Assembly (NCBI RefSeq): GCF_012524115.1
Contig: NZ_JAAZWB010000077.1
Location: 119,278 to 183,277, forward strand
From: Bacillus sp. RO1
GTDB taxonomy: Bacteria; Bacillota; Bacilli; Bacillales; Bacillaceae_I
Reading direction: 5' to 3'
Length of the DNA: 64,000 nucleotides
Below are positions 1 through 9,208 of this stretch, piece after piece. The first letter of the stretch is position 1. Every line of letters begins with the position of its first letter. Under the pieces are notes generated by a model, which saw nothing but the letters and a program-made list of their open reading frames with translations, was not told the DNA's origin and did no database searches. The translations under genes were made by a program, and so were the position numbers.

Positions 1-54
1 CTCAACCGTTCGGGCTTATAGAGCGCCCTACTACCCAATCCCCACCCCACACAC

Positions 55-102
55 AACAAAAAAGCCCGAAAACCAACCAGTAATCCCAGTCAGTTTCCGA
101 GC
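55..102 (-). terminator. Terminator of cshA
   Basis: On the minus strand GCTCGGAAAC pairs with GTTTTCGGGC (with G-U pairs) and is followed by TTTTTT. It lies just after the cshA stop codon. The first 54 bases of the window hold nothing recognisable. Confidence 0.7.
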
Positions 103-115
103 ATTATTTCAAAAG

Positions 116-1630
116 TTATACGCGCTCTTTACGAGAAGAACGTTTGTAGCCTTGGCGCTTTGCGTTTGCGTCTCTTGAACCAGAACCGCCGCCTGGCTTG
201 CCGCCACGGTTGTCGGAGCGTTTGTTCCAGCCGCCTTTACGGTCGCCGCTCTTTCCGCCACCACGGTTACGGTCGCCGCCACGGCCACCACCGCCGCCGC
301 CACGTCTTGAGTGCATTGGAGCTTCTTCAGTTAGACGGATTGGAGTTTCGTCCGGCTCTTTTGTGAACAATTTCAGAGCTGCAGATACAAGTGTTACTGC
401 ATCGTGTTCTTCTAATAATTGTTCTGCTGCATTGCGGTAGAAACCAAGGTTTTTCGCTTCAACAGCTTGCGTTAATTTTTCCATGGACATTTTTTGTTGG
501 CCTTCTAGTGCTTCGTCTAGAGTTGGTGCCTTCATTTTGTCCATTTTACGTTTTGTTACACGTTCTACATGGTGCAAGTAGCTAACTTCACGAGGGCTAA
601 CGAATGTGATCGCCAATCCGCTCTTACCAGCACGACCTGTACGTCCAATACGGTGAACATAGCTTTCAGGGTCTTGTGGGATGTCGAAGTTGTATACATG
701 TGTTACACCAGAGATATCTAGTCCACGAGCAGCTACGTCTGTTGCAACAAGTACATCGATGGAACCTTCTTTAAACTTGCGAAGTACGCTCATACGCTTC
801 GCTTGAGAAAGGTCACCGTGGATTCCTTCTGCAGAATATCCACGCACGTTCAATGCGTCAGACAGCTCATCTACACGGCGCTTTGTACGTCCGAAGATGA
901 TAGCAAGCTCTGGAGATTGAATGTCAAGAAGACGAGTCAAAGTATCGAACTTCTTCTTTTCCGGAACTTCCACGTAGTATTGTTGGATGTTGGAAACTGT
1001 TACTTCTTTCGCTTTTACCTTTACACTTACAGGCTCGCTCATGAAACGCTCAGCGATTGCACGGATAGGTGCAGGCATTGTAGCAGAGAAAAGTAATGTT
1101 TGTTTTTGTTCTGGTGTTTCAGCAAGGATTTTTTCGATATCCTCAATGAATCCCATGTTTAGCATTTCATCCGCCTCATCAAGAACAACCGTGTTCACAT
1201 TTTGTAGACGAAGAGTCTTACGGTTGATATGGTCAAGTAGACGACCTGGTGTACCAACAACGATGTGAGGGTTCTTTTTCAATGAACGAATTTGTCTGCT
1301 GATGTCCTGACCTCCGAATACGGAAAGAACACGAGCACGTTTATGATAAGAAGCTTTATAAATTTCTTCAGCAACCTGGATAGCTAATTCACGAGTCGGT
1401 GCGATAACGATTCCTTGAATAGAGTCATTTTTCACATCAACATTTTCAAGCAATGGAAGACCGAATGCAATCGTTTTACCTGTACCTGTTTGAGCTTGAC
1501 CGATAACATCTTTACCAGTTAACGCAACAGGAATTGTTTCAGATTGAATAGGGGTAGCCTCTTCAAACCCCATTCTGTCGATAGACTTCATAATATCTTC
1601 TGATAAACCTAAATCTTTAAATAACGCCAA
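116..1630 (-). CDS. cshA: DEAD-box ATP-dependent RNA helicase CshA
   Basis: This is a cytoplasmic RNA helicase that unwinds RNA duplexes in mRNA decay and ribosome assembly. In Bacillus, CshA is associated with the RNA degradosome. The 504 residues show the Q motif (GFEEATPIQ, 21-29), Walker A AQTGTGKT (46-53), PTRELA (78-83), DEAD (151-154), SAT (182-184) and the C-terminal helicase motif [10 protein letters not shown]. The tail after about residue 440 is rich in Gly, Arg and Lys, as expected for RNA binding. The start is TTG with AAAGGAG upstream at about 10 nt spacing. It follows murF on the same strand, and ddl-murF-cshA is the order known from B. subtilis. A hairpin lies in its 5' leader. 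Confidence 0.95.
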   Translation of the reverse strand: MALFKDLGLSEDIMKSIDRMGFEEATPIQSETIPVALTGKDVIGQAQTGTGKTIAFGLPLLENVDVKNDSIQGIVIAPTRELAIQVAEEIYKASYHKRARVLSVFGGQDISRQIRSLKKNPHIVVGTPGRLLDHINRKTLRLQNVNTVVLDEADEMLNMGFIEDIEKILAETPEQKQTLLFSATMPAPIRAIAERFMSEPVSVKVKAKEVTVSNIQQYYVEVPEKKKFDTLTRLLDIQSPELAIIFGRTKRRVDELSDALNVRGYSAEGIHGDLSQAKRMSVLRKFKEGSIDVLVATDVAARGLDISGVTHVYNFDIPQDPESYVHRIGRTGRAGKSGLAITFVSPREVSYLHHVERVTKRKMDKMKAPTLDEALEGQQKMSMEKLTQAVEAKNLGFYRNAAEQLLEEHDAVTLVSAALKLFTKEPDETPIRLTEEAPMHSRRGGGGGGRGGDRNRGGGKSGDRKGGWNKRSDNRGGKPGGGSGSRDANAKRQGYKRSSRKERV

Positions 1631-1923
1631 ATTATTCCTACTCCTTTATCTATACAAATTAATAAATTAGGCACGCGTCTGGGCGCTTGCCTAATCTTTA
1701 TAAGTAGACATTATTAAACACATTACCTGTTATCATAACACTTTGGTCACTAAATAGCAATAAAGGTTAATGCCAACTTATAGGAGGTTACGCTTTCAAT
1801 CGCGCTCCTCTGCCGAATAAATCGCCAAAAATTTTTTCTCTCCGTATCATTCTTAGCAAATGCAGCACGCTTACTTCTAATTTTCTCATTTTAAGGACTT
1901 TGTATTCCTTTGAAAATGGAGAT
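1631..1923. other. cshA leader / murF-cshA spacer
   Basis: This 293-bp spacer holds the presumed cshA promoter. It contains a hairpin at 1669-1692 (AGGCACGCG / CGCTTGCCT) that would form in the 5' leader of the cshA mRNA. No further gene or clear terminator for murF is visible. Confidence 0.5.
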
Positions 1924-3285
1924 TTATTTGATTGCTTCAATAACCTCTTCTAGTTTCATGCCACGTGATCCTTTTACCATCACCACATCACCGGACTCTA
2001 AAATAGGCAGCAATTCACGTATTAATTCCTGCTTGTTCATGAACGGTTTAATATGAGAAGCATCCATTACTTCTTGGGCACCTTTAGCAATTTCCATAGC
2101 AAGGGCACCGAATGTGAATACATAATCGACATTCTTCCCTTTTACATATTGGCCAACTTCATGGTGAAAAGTCTTTTCCATGTCACCAAGTTCCAGCATA
2201 TCACCAAGCACCGCGATCTTTTTCCCATATCCATCCAGGCTTCCCAACAAATCCAATGCTGCTCTCATAGAAGTAGGGCTTGCATTATAGGCATCGTTGA
2301 TCACTGTCCATCCACCAGATGTCTCCACCACTTCATTCCTCATTCCAGTGATAACAAGTTGCTCCAAGCCTTTTTTGCGGTTCTCTTCTGACACGCCGAA
2401 TAACTCCCCGACAATGATGGCAGCAAGGGCATTGGTCACATTGTGGGCACCAAGTACCGGGATAAAATACTCTGTTTCTTCTATTATAAAATGAGTGCCT
2501 CTGCCTTTTAAGGTAATGTCCTTTGCTTGATAGTCATTGGTAGACTTCAATCCAAATGGAATGACATTTTCGTTACCCCCAACTCTGTCTGTCAAAAGAG
2601 GCTCATCCCCATTGATGATTAGCTTGCCGTCTTGCTTCAAGCCAGCTGCAATTTCAAGCTTTGCTTCGGCAATTCCTTCACGTGATCCCAAGTCCTGCAT
2701 ATGGGACTCTCCAATATTGGTGATAACAGCAGCATCAGGCTTGGCAATGTTCGAAAGCAGCTCGATTTCCCCGCGACCGCTCATCCCCATTTCCAACACT
2801 GCGACTTCCGTATCCTCTTTCATGGAAAGTATCGTTAACGGCAACCCAATATGATTGTTGTAATTTCCTGCTGTTTTATGCACACGGAATGTGGTCTCTA
2901 AAACAGAAGTGACCATATCTTTGGTGGTTGTTTTCCCGTTGCTTCCGGTAATCCCCACAACCTTCATACCGATTTCATTTCGATAACTGCTTGCAAGGTG
3001 CTGCAATGCTTCGATGGTGTCGTCCACCATTATTAGGTTCAGGTCTGCTGGTGGTTCTGGTTGATCTTTTTGCCAGAAGGATGCGACTGCTCCTTTCTTC
3101 TCGATTGCATCACGGACAAATGCATGGCCGTTAAAATTCTCCCCGATAATCGGTATGTACAATTTCCCGCTCATGTCTTCTCGTGTGTCTTTTGAAACGC
3201 CTTCCACGACGATGGCGCTATATTCAGATGAGATCGGCTGTCCTTTAGCCATTTCTTGTAATTGTTTAAGTGTTCTTTTGATCAT
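1924..3285 (-). CDS. murF: UDP-N-acetylmuramoyl-tripeptide--D-alanyl-D-alanine ligase MurF
   Basis: MurF adds the D-Ala-D-Ala dipeptide made by Ddl to UDP-MurNAc-tripeptide, the last cytoplasmic step of peptidoglycan precursor synthesis. The Mur-ligase ATP loop GITGSNGKTTTK lies at residues 111-122, followed by the central and C-terminal Mur ligase domains (GDMLELG near 360). An ATG at 3285 is chosen over the longer frame at 3315 because GGAGGGAAACCC sits directly before it, giving 453 aa, a usual MurF length. It follows ddl, its substrate supplier, but the spacer between the two carries a hairpin and an R1 repeat. Confidence 0.95.
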   Translation of the reverse strand: MIKRTLKQLQEMAKGQPISSEYSAIVVEGVSKDTREDMSGKLYIPIIGENFNGHAFVRDAIEKKGAVASFWQKDQPEPPADLNLIMVDDTIEALQHLASSYRNEIGMKVVGITGSNGKTTTKDMVTSVLETTFRVHKTAGNYNNHIGLPLTILSMKEDTEVAVLEMGMSGRGEIELLSNIAKPDAAVITNIGESHMQDLGSREGIAEAKLEIAAGLKQDGKLIINGDEPLLTDRVGGNENVIPFGLKSTNDYQAKDITLKGRGTHFIIEETEYFIPVLGAHNVTNALAAIIVGELFGVSEENRKKGLEQLVITGMRNEVVETSGGWTVINDAYNASPTSMRAALDLLGSLDGYGKKIAVLGDMLELGDMEKTFHHEVGQYVKGKNVDYVFTFGALAMEIAKGAQEVMDASHIKPFMNKQELIRELLPILESGDVVMVKGSRGMKLEEVIEAIK

Positions 3286-3318
3286 TTTGGGTTTCCCTCC
3301 TATTCTTTTTAACACAGA

Positions 3319-3373
3319 GAAGGGGCTGACATCACTTGTTTATACCTCTGCTCGTGATGACCCAACCCCTGCC
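3319..3373. other. Hairpin in ddl-murF spacer
   Basis: GGGG...GACATCAC and GTGATGACCCAACCCC can pair around a loop of about 18 nt. There is no clear U-run on the minus-strand side, so it may be a processing or weak termination signal for ddl, not a clean terminator. Confidence 0.4.
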
Positions 3374-3405
3374 TTGTGTGTATGATTTAACTTCCTGTAT
3401 ATTTT

Positions 3406-3525
3406 CGTTCCAGGTGTTCGCTTTCCGCGGGACGGTGCTTGAGCCTCCTCGGCTTCGCCTGCGGGGTCTCAACCTACCGTTACTCCCCCGCTGGAGTCTC
3501 ACACCTTGCACTCCAAACTACAGGA
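3406..3525 (+). repeat. R1 dispersed repeat, copy a
   Basis: This GC-rich repeat runs from CGTTCCAGGTGTTCGCTTTCC through GAGCCTCCTCGGCTTCGCC and GGGGTCTCAACC to CACCTTGCACTCC. Blocks of it recur near 13.0, 13.2, 16.0, 18.9, 20.4, 61.0 and 64.0 kb. It lies between ddl and murF and codes for nothing apparent. Confidence 0.85.
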
Positions 3526-3538
3526 GAAATCTTTTTCA

Positions 3539-4609
3539 TCAAAATGTATGCTTAATCTTTTGCTTTTCTGCGTGGCGTTGTTGTGCGTATCCTACTAGTT
3601 TTTCAATTAGTTCTGGGTAGGAAACATCAGTATGCTGCCATAATAATGGGAACATGCTGAATGGAGTGAAACCTGGCATAGTGTTGACTTCGTTGATGTA
3701 CAGTTTACCCTCTTTTGTTAAAAAGAAGTCTGCGCGCACAAGGCCTGCGCCATCAATTGCTTTAAATGCAGTGATGGCCATTTCTTTTACTTGCGCATAG
3801 ATGTCATCACTGATTTCTGCAGGGATAATCATAGCCGTATCTCCATCTTCGTACTTTGCTTTGTAGTCATAAAACTCTGTTTTAGGAGCGATTTCTCCAA
3901 CCACAGAACATTCTGGCTCATCGTTACCAAGTACGCCAATTTCGATTTCACGGGCACCTTCCAAGCCTTGTTCCACGATAATTTTGCGGTCATAATCAAA
4001 CGCTTCACGGAAAGCTGCTTCTAGTTCTTCACGGTTTTTCGCTTTACTGATCCCAACACTTGATCCTAAGTTTGCAGGCTTAACAAAGCATGGATACCCA
4101 AGCTCCGATTCTACCTTTTCATAGGTTGCATCTGCAGCCTTTTCCCACTCAGAGCGAAGGAAGTGTGCATAGCCGACTTGTGGCAGCCCTGCTTGGTCGA
4201 AAAGGTTTTTCATAATAACTTTATCCATCCCGGCAGATGATGCTAAAACGCCGTTCCCTACATACGGAAGATTTAAAAGTTCCAACATACCTTGAACTGT
4301 TCCATCTTCCCCGTTCGGACCGTGTAATAGAGGGAATACGACTGTTGGCGTTTCTTCCGATTCTTCTTCATTAGTTAAAGCAAGTGGAGCGATGGTTGTT
4401 CCGCCACCTTCAAGCTTCAATTGGTGTACGCTTTCTGCTGGCCCATTTAACATGCCACCACGTTTCCATTCCCCTGATTCCGTTATGTATAACGGATATA
4501 CTTCAAATTTATCTGTATCTAAAGCCTTTGTAACAGCCAATGCTGTTTGTAAAGAAACTTGGTGTTCTGCTGATTTCCCGCCGTACAATAAATGCAATTT
4601 TGTTTTCAT
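3539..4609 (-). CDS. ddl: D-alanine--D-alanine ligase
   Basis: Ddl joins two D-alanines using ATP, providing the dipeptide that MurF attaches to the peptidoglycan precursor. It is an ATP-grasp enzyme of 356 aa. Visible motifs are the N-terminal [13 protein letters not shown], the ATP-grasp core with [16 protein letters not shown], and the metal-binding ending [12 protein letters not shown]. The ATG start is preceded by GGGGGAAG. It is the first gene of the ddl-murF-cshA direction. Confidence 0.96.
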   Translation of the reverse strand: MKTKLHLLYGGKSAEHQVSLQTALAVTKALDTDKFEVYPLYITESGEWKRGGMLNGPAESVHQLKLEGGGTTIAPLALTNEEESEETPTVVFPLLHGPNGEDGTVQGMLELLNLPYVGNGVLASSAGMDKVIMKNLFDQAGLPQVGYAHFLRSEWEKAADATYEKVESELGYPCFVKPANLGSSVGISKAKNREELEAAFREAFDYDRKIIVEQGLEGAREIEIGVLGNDEPECSVVGEIAPKTEFYDYKAKYEDGDTAMIIPAEISDDIYAQVKEMAITAFKAIDGAGLVRADFFLTKEGKLYINEVNTMPGFTPFSMFPLLWQHTDVSYPELIEKLVGYAQQRHAEKQKIKHTF

Positions 4610-4889
4610 ATTGCTTCCCCCTCAAAGAGATGATCTGTTTTATATTTTAGGTATTTTATACTTTATGTCCTTACTTCAATTATTTCATTATAGCACCTAC
4701 ATACAAGATTTCGAAACTGCTTCGTCCATTTAAGTAGGTGGAAAAGATAAAATCTTTTTCCTTAATATATGAATGTCATTCCACAGGCGTGTAGAGTGCA
4801 AACCTAAATGCCTAGATTATTTTCGACAGGGTTCTTTTCCTAGGAAATAAAATGTCGACGAATGTTGTCAGTATTTCCTGCCTTTTCGC
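4610..4889. other. ddl upstream region
   Basis: This stretch lies between the ddl start and the terminator of the propeller gene. It is AT-rich and should hold the ddl promoter. No other gene, repeat or RNA is seen. Confidence 0.5.
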
Positions 4890-4920
4890 AAAAAAAGAGA
4901 GCGAAATGATTCGCTCTCTT
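4890..4920 (-). terminator. Terminator of beta-propeller gene
   Basis: The minus strand reads AAGAGAGCGAA, a short loop, TTCGCTCTCTT and a long U-run. It sits 10 bases past the stop codon. Confidence 0.9.
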
Positions 4921-4929
4921 GCAGCTGAC

Positions 4930-7110
4930 CTACCATGTAATTTTGGTCGCTTTTACTTCTTTTGGTGTAATCGTGTAAAGGTGGTCATCGATATATAGAA
5001 TTCGTTGAACTATGTTCTCCCAGTCTTCATATAAGGTATTTTCTTGCTGGTGCGTTATTTTAGTGTGCAAGGTAAAACCTTTTTCCGGGTCAATCCCATA
5101 AACAATCGCACCTTCAAAGTCGAGACGGTAGCTACCGTCTTTTTGATTTTCATTGTATTTCGTGATTGGGAAGGCAAAAATATCTTTATCCTTGTTGAAA
5201 AGAAGTGCTTTATGATCATGATTTAAAGGTGATTGTGTGGATTGACCGCCGATAATTTCCGTGTGTTTTTCTAGCGGATTTGTCGGGTCACTCACATCAA
5301 ACAAGGAAATCTTGACACCGTTTGTCATCACTCTAGTTCCCCATTGATCTTTTTCCACCTTCGTATCATACCCAAAACCAATCAGATGATTTTCATCATA
5401 CGGATGCAGATAATTACTGAAGCCAGGAATCTTTAATTCCCCAAGGACTTTCGGTTCATTTGGATTACTCAGGTCAAAGACGAAAAGCGGATCTACTTCC
5501 TTAAACGTCACCACATATGCTTTATCCTGCATGAAGCGGACTGAATAGATGCGCTCGCCCCTTGCCAAATCTTCTACACTGCTGATTACATTCATTCCTT
5601 CATCCAAAATAAAGAGGTGGTTGCTTGACGGAGAGTGTTCATCCCATGCCTGCCCTTTAGTTGCTGCCACTCGGAAATGCCCCTTATACTCATCCATGGA
5701 AAATTGGTTTAAAAGATGACCAGGAATTGCTCCATTTGCACGAAACTCGACACTCGTGCCATCTACGGCAAATTTATATACTTCTGTACTTTCATTATTT
5801 GTCCAATGTGGCCCATACCCATAGTTTGGTACCGCAACGTAAAGATTTTCTTTTGACATATAAATTTGGTTTCCGCTACCTACATATGTGGTAATGGACG
5901 CATCTTCTTGAGGTTGGTTTAAATCGATGGTGGCAATAGTCATAAAATTATCTTCTGTGGAATCAGGGAAATAACGGATATCCTCATAAGGGACTCCTTT
6001 TAATTCTACCTCTTCCTCACCTTGTGTATCGGATACTCTGGGTCTCAAATCTGCCTCAGGGTGCTCTTCAAGCATCCAAAAATCAGCGTATTTATTAGCA
6101 ATTAAGTAAATATGATTATCAATTTTCCTGCTGGAGACATAATACCCTTCCAAGGTAACTGTTTTTTGAACAACAGGATTAGATCTATCGGTAATATCAT
6201 AGATGATGGCTCTAGTTGCCTCATGCACTGGCATGATCTTATCCTCTTCACTGCTCTTCGTTCCACCATACATCATTTTTTCATCCCAGTGATTACCGAT
6301 GACCACTAGTTGATTCCCATCCAGAAACAGTTGGTATGGATAAAAGTCTTTATATCGAAGCTCTGTCACAACGGTCATTTCCTCTACAGGTTCTGCCTTA
6401 GTGATTTTCAGCTTTTGGTCGGTTGCTTGGTAAATGAAGTCTCCATCTGTTTTCACAATGTCCGCTTCATCTACCCCCTGAACCTGGACGTTTGTTTCGG
6501 AGTGGCCACCTGCACTACCATTAGATTCACTTTCTTCTGCCGTATCGGCAACTGCAGCCCCATCACTATCATCAGAGCCTGTCGATTCATCTCCACCAAA
6601 GCTAAACAACTGTTTACTTTCTTCCCTCTCTGCTTGCATTTGTTTGAGACGGGCAGTGAACAATGAATTTAATTCTGTATTGGAAGCAACGGTCGGCAAT
6701 TGTTTCATAGCTGTAAACTTAATCTTCTTTTGTTTTCCTAGCGTTTTTCCATCGACCGATTCAATATCCCCACTGATGTGAAGCTCATACGGCCCTTTGC
6801 TTGGATCATAGCCACCCTCAGGAGGAGATAGCGATACAAAGTCTTTGGTAACCTCAAGTACTGTCTCTACCTTTTTGCCGTCTTTATCCGTAACATAGAT
6901 AGACTCATTCTCTTTGATGCTATCCCGCTGAAACTCTTTGGTAAAAGTCAACAACCATTTTTTATCTGAAAGTACGGTTTGGGTATCTTTTTCAGAGTAG
7001 GGATTGCCGGTGCCATTGACTGCGAAAGGTTCTCTTGATTGATAGATAAACGTAAAGATGATGGCCAATCCCACTATAATAGAAGAAAAGATAATTACCT
7101 TTTTTTTCAT
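4930..7110 (-). CDS. Membrane-anchored beta-propeller domain protein
   Basis: The 726-residue protein has an N-terminal membrane segment (VIIFSSIIVGLAIIFTFIY, about 5-23) that anchors it or serves as an uncleaved signal. An Ig-like or SbsA-like region follows, then an acidic, Ser-rich linker (about 165-205). The large C-terminal region matches the family of secreted proteins with a C-terminal beta-propeller (Beta_propel, PF09826), with VQGVDEADIVKTDGDFIY near 210 as the typical family entry motif. The function of this family is unknown, and an extracellular scaffold role is an inference. The ATG is preceded by AAAGGGGG. It has its own terminator and looks monocistronic. Confidence 0.85.
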   Translation of the reverse strand: MKKKVIIFSSIIVGLAIIFTFIYQSREPFAVNGTGNPYSEKDTQTVLSDKKWLLTFTKEFQRDSIKENESIYVTDKDGKKVETVLEVTKDFVSLSPPEGGYDPSKGPYELHISGDIESVDGKTLGKQKKIKFTAMKQLPTVASNTELNSLFTARLKQMQAEREESKQLFSFGGDESTGSDDSDGAAVADTAEESESNGSAGGHSETNVQVQGVDEADIVKTDGDFIYQATDQKLKITKAEPVEEMTVVTELRYKDFYPYQLFLDGNQLVVIGNHWDEKMMYGGTKSSEEDKIMPVHEATRAIIYDITDRSNPVVQKTVTLEGYYVSSRKIDNHIYLIANKYADFWMLEEHPEADLRPRVSDTQGEEEVELKGVPYEDIRYFPDSTEDNFMTIATIDLNQPQEDASITTYVGSGNQIYMSKENLYVAVPNYGYGPHWTNNESTEVYKFAVDGTSVEFRANGAIPGHLLNQFSMDEYKGHFRVAATKGQAWDEHSPSSNHLFILDEGMNVISSVEDLARGERIYSVRFMQDKAYVVTFKEVDPLFVFDLSNPNEPKVLGELKIPGFSNYLHPYDENHLIGFGYDTKVEKDQWGTRVMTNGVKISLFDVSDPTNPLEKHTEIIGGQSTQSPLNHDHKALLFNKDKDIFAFPITKYNENQKDGSYRLDFEGAIVYGIDPEKGFTLHTKITHQQENTLYEDWENIVQRILYIDDHLYTITPKEVKATKITW

Positions 7111-7284
7111 ACAACTGCCCCCTTTTATACGGTTAGACGAGGGCGATGTTAAAAAGTTACATTGGAGAGAGGGGAAATGTTTTTGAGTTGGTCGACTGAG
7201 GCTTCTCTGTGACGTGATGGGGTAGATTTTTATAGAGAATAGGTGAAAATGCTTGTGAAATAGCTTCTTTTTTAGCTCTCAAAA

Positions 7285-7497
7285 ACGGTTCGGACACTTT
7301 TAGGTTTGCTTTGGTCAATTTCCTTATTTGGATAGGGTGTATTCGGACAAATTAAGATCCTGTTTGGACTACAATTCTTTGGGTTTGGTCATTCTAAAAA
7401 TTGGTTCGGTCACTTTCTCGCAAACTTCGGTCAAAAACACAAAATCTTCGGTCAACTTCTCCAAAACTTCGGTCACTATCGGAAAATCTTCGGACAT
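7285..7497 (-). repeat. LTE element, copy A (21-bp phased boxes)
   Basis: This is one of four related intergenic elements of about 212 bp. Read on the minus strand from ATGTCCGAAG, boxes of the type TTGACCGAA recur every 21 bp, and the element ends at GTCCGAACCGTTTTT. The first 42 codons are open (7369-7497) as six 7-residue units such as LTEDFVF and VTEPIFR, then TAG. A GGTGAG lies 8 nt before the ATG, but codon-level evidence for a protein is lacking. It lies between two minus-strand genes. Confidence 0.85.
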
Positions 7498-7619
7498 TTG
7501 ACTTTCTCACCCAAGATCTCCACTCACTGCCGCCCCGAACATCAAACCCATTAACCATAAACCTTCCCTCTTCTCCGCCTAAAAGTCCAAAAACTAACCA
7601 GCAATCCAATTTTAAAAAA

Positions 7620-7655
7620 CAAAAGCCAGCAGACCATCAAACTCATCCGCTGGCT
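7620..7655 (-). terminator. Terminator of the copper operon
   Basis: On the minus strand AGCCAGC...GCTGGCT is followed by TTTGTTTTTT, directly downstream of the siroheme half-domain gene. Confidence 0.85.
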
Positions 7656-7681
7656 CCCCGGGCACACAAATATACCAAACT

Positions 7682-8308
7682 CTATGCCATTATCTTCTCC
7701 TTCAGCTCATCAAGCCCGTAACGCCCGACAAACTTAGCAAACTGCTCACGCTTTTTGCCTTCTGCAGCATATAAATCTAATAATCTATCAATCAACACAT
7801 ACAACACGTCTTCCTCCAAACCACCTGCAAACAATACTCCTGTTCTGGCATCCAAGCCTTTCGCTTTGCCGCCGACATAAAGATCAAATCGTTCACCGTG
7901 CTGTTTGATCACGCCAATATCATTAACCAATGGCTCACCGCAGCCGACCGGACATCCCGTATACGCAGGCTTCAATGTGAAAGGAACCGGTCTCCCAGCA
8001 ATGCGTCGATTTATTTCTTTTGCCACAGGCATCCCTTCTTCCAGCTCCCCTTTACAGAAGTTGCAGGTGCGTAGACTTTTGACATAATTGCCGACCGGAT
8101 AGCAGCTCAGACCGACGCTTTCAAAGTCGGCCTTGGCTTCTTCCAACCTACTCTCTGGAACATCCACATACAATTGTTGAAAGGTAGTGACTTCTAACTC
8201 CTGTTCTTCTCCCATATAGCGTGCAAGCATCAATAGTTGTTTGCCATTCAATTTAGCCCCAAAGTCAATGCCACCGTTGACCGCGAGCTTGATTAGTTTT
8301 TCCCCCAT
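7682..8308 (-). CDS. Nitrite/sulfite reductase half-domain (siroheme) protein
   Basis: The 208 residues resemble one ferredoxin-like half plus the siroheme/4Fe-4S half of nitrite/sulfite reductases. Visible are RTCNFCKGE (near 80-88) and TGCPVGCGEP (near 117-126), the four-cysteine pattern that would bind a cluster and siroheme. It is far shorter than a full reductase, so it may bind the cofactor, use a partner, or have another substrate. It is the last gene of the copA unit, 15 bp after the YtkA-like gene, which suggests a role tied to copper or redox stress. That link is inferred from position only. Confidence 0.7.
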   Translation of the reverse strand: MGEKLIKLAVNGGIDFGAKLNGKQLLMLARYMGEEQELEVTTFQQLYVDVPESRLEEAKADFESVGLSCYPVGNYVKSLRTCNFCKGELEEGMPVAKEINRRIAGRPVPFTLKPAYTGCPVGCGEPLVNDIGVIKQHGERFDLYVGGKAKGLDARTGVLFAGGLEEDVLYVLIDRLLDLYAAEGKKREQFAKFVGRYGLDELKEKIMA

Positions 8309-8323
8309 TGCAACAAGTCCCCT

Positions 8324-9193
8324 TTATTCCGTTATTTCCAACACATATGGGAAGGCGTACACTTTCCCATCCAGCTTGAATTCTGCCCACAGTTTATACA
8401 TGCCAGGCTCGCTAAAGTGGGCTTCAAACACTGGTTCCTCTCCTTTGCGAGGGTGTACATGGATAAACTCATCTAACGCTTCATCCACAACGACCACATG
8501 TCCGAGTGCACCAAGATAATCCTCAGGCTCAGCCCCTTCTATGTCAAAAGAAAGCACCACGTTTTCTTTTACCGAAAAATTGTTGACATCAAGCGTTACT
8601 GAATAGTCCTCTTGTTCCTTCTGCCATTGTGTTTCTGGATCTAAATGGATTTGAGCATCCTCATGACTGTCATGTTCCCCAACCATCAATGGGTGAGCTT
8701 CATTCACATACTGTAAATCACTCGGTTTGATATCCACAAACGCTTGGTACATGCCATCCTCTAAATCTGCCTTCGCGGTGAAAACACCAGCAGAAACCTT
8801 TTCTGGATGCAAATGCTTGAATTCCTCCAAGTCCTCACTTATTACAATTAGATGCATAAGTTTCTCATGACTTACTTCAAGGTCATCCATTGGGTTACCT
8901 TCAAGATCTGTCAATGTGATGGTCATTTCTTCACCATCTATCTTTACATCTGCTTGAACTTCACTAGTAGACTCTCCTTCATGATCGCCATGATCATCGT
9001 GCCCACCGTCATGTCCTTCTTCTTCATGATCACCATGCTCTTCTTCCTCGCCGTGCGCATTTTCACCCTGATGTTCCTCATGACTGCCTTCATCCCCTTG
9101 AGACACGTCTTCACTTGCATAAAACGCATACGCCGTATAGCCCCCGATAACCAACAACAGATAAACAAGCGCAGATCCAATCCATTTTTTCAT
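8324..9193 (-). CDS. His-rich secreted FixH/YtkA-like protein
   Basis: The 289-aa protein begins with a membrane segment (IGSALVYLLLVIGGYTAYAFY, about 5-25). An extremely His/Glu/Asp-rich stretch follows (about 35-80, with repeated HGD, HDD and HEE), then two beta-rich YtkA/FixH-like modules containing HLHPEK and HVHPRK. The His cluster is a plausible extracellular binding site for copper or another metal. It is 15 bp after copA and thus probably co-expressed with the copper exporter. A periplasm-like copper buffer or chaperone role is an inference. The ATG has AAGGTGGG upstream. Confidence 0.75.
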   Translation of the reverse strand: MKKWIGSALVYLLLVIGGYTAYAFYASEDVSQGDEGSHEEHQGENAHGEEEEHGDHEEEGHDGGHDDHGDHEGESTSEVQADVKIDGEEMTITLTDLEGNPMDDLEVSHEKLMHLIVISEDLEEFKHLHPEKVSAGVFTAKADLEDGMYQAFVDIKPSDLQYVNEAHPLMVGEHDSHEDAQIHLDPETQWQKEQEDYSVTLDVNNFSVKENVVLSFDIEGAEPEDYLGALGHVVVVDEALDEFIHVHPRKGEEPVFEAHFSEPGMYKLWAEFKLDGKVYAFPYVLEITE

Positions 9194-9208
9194 CGTGTTC
9201 CCACCTTA

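Noticed and set aside
109..440. Ala-, Arg- and Pro-rich ORFs opposite the 3' end of cshA
   Set aside because: They are shadows of the Gly/Arg-rich repeat codons of cshA, without ribosome binding sites.
7682..8308. Full nitrite or sulfite reductase
   Set aside because: At 208 aa only one half of the usual two-fold enzyme is present, with no flavin or NAD(P)H domain.
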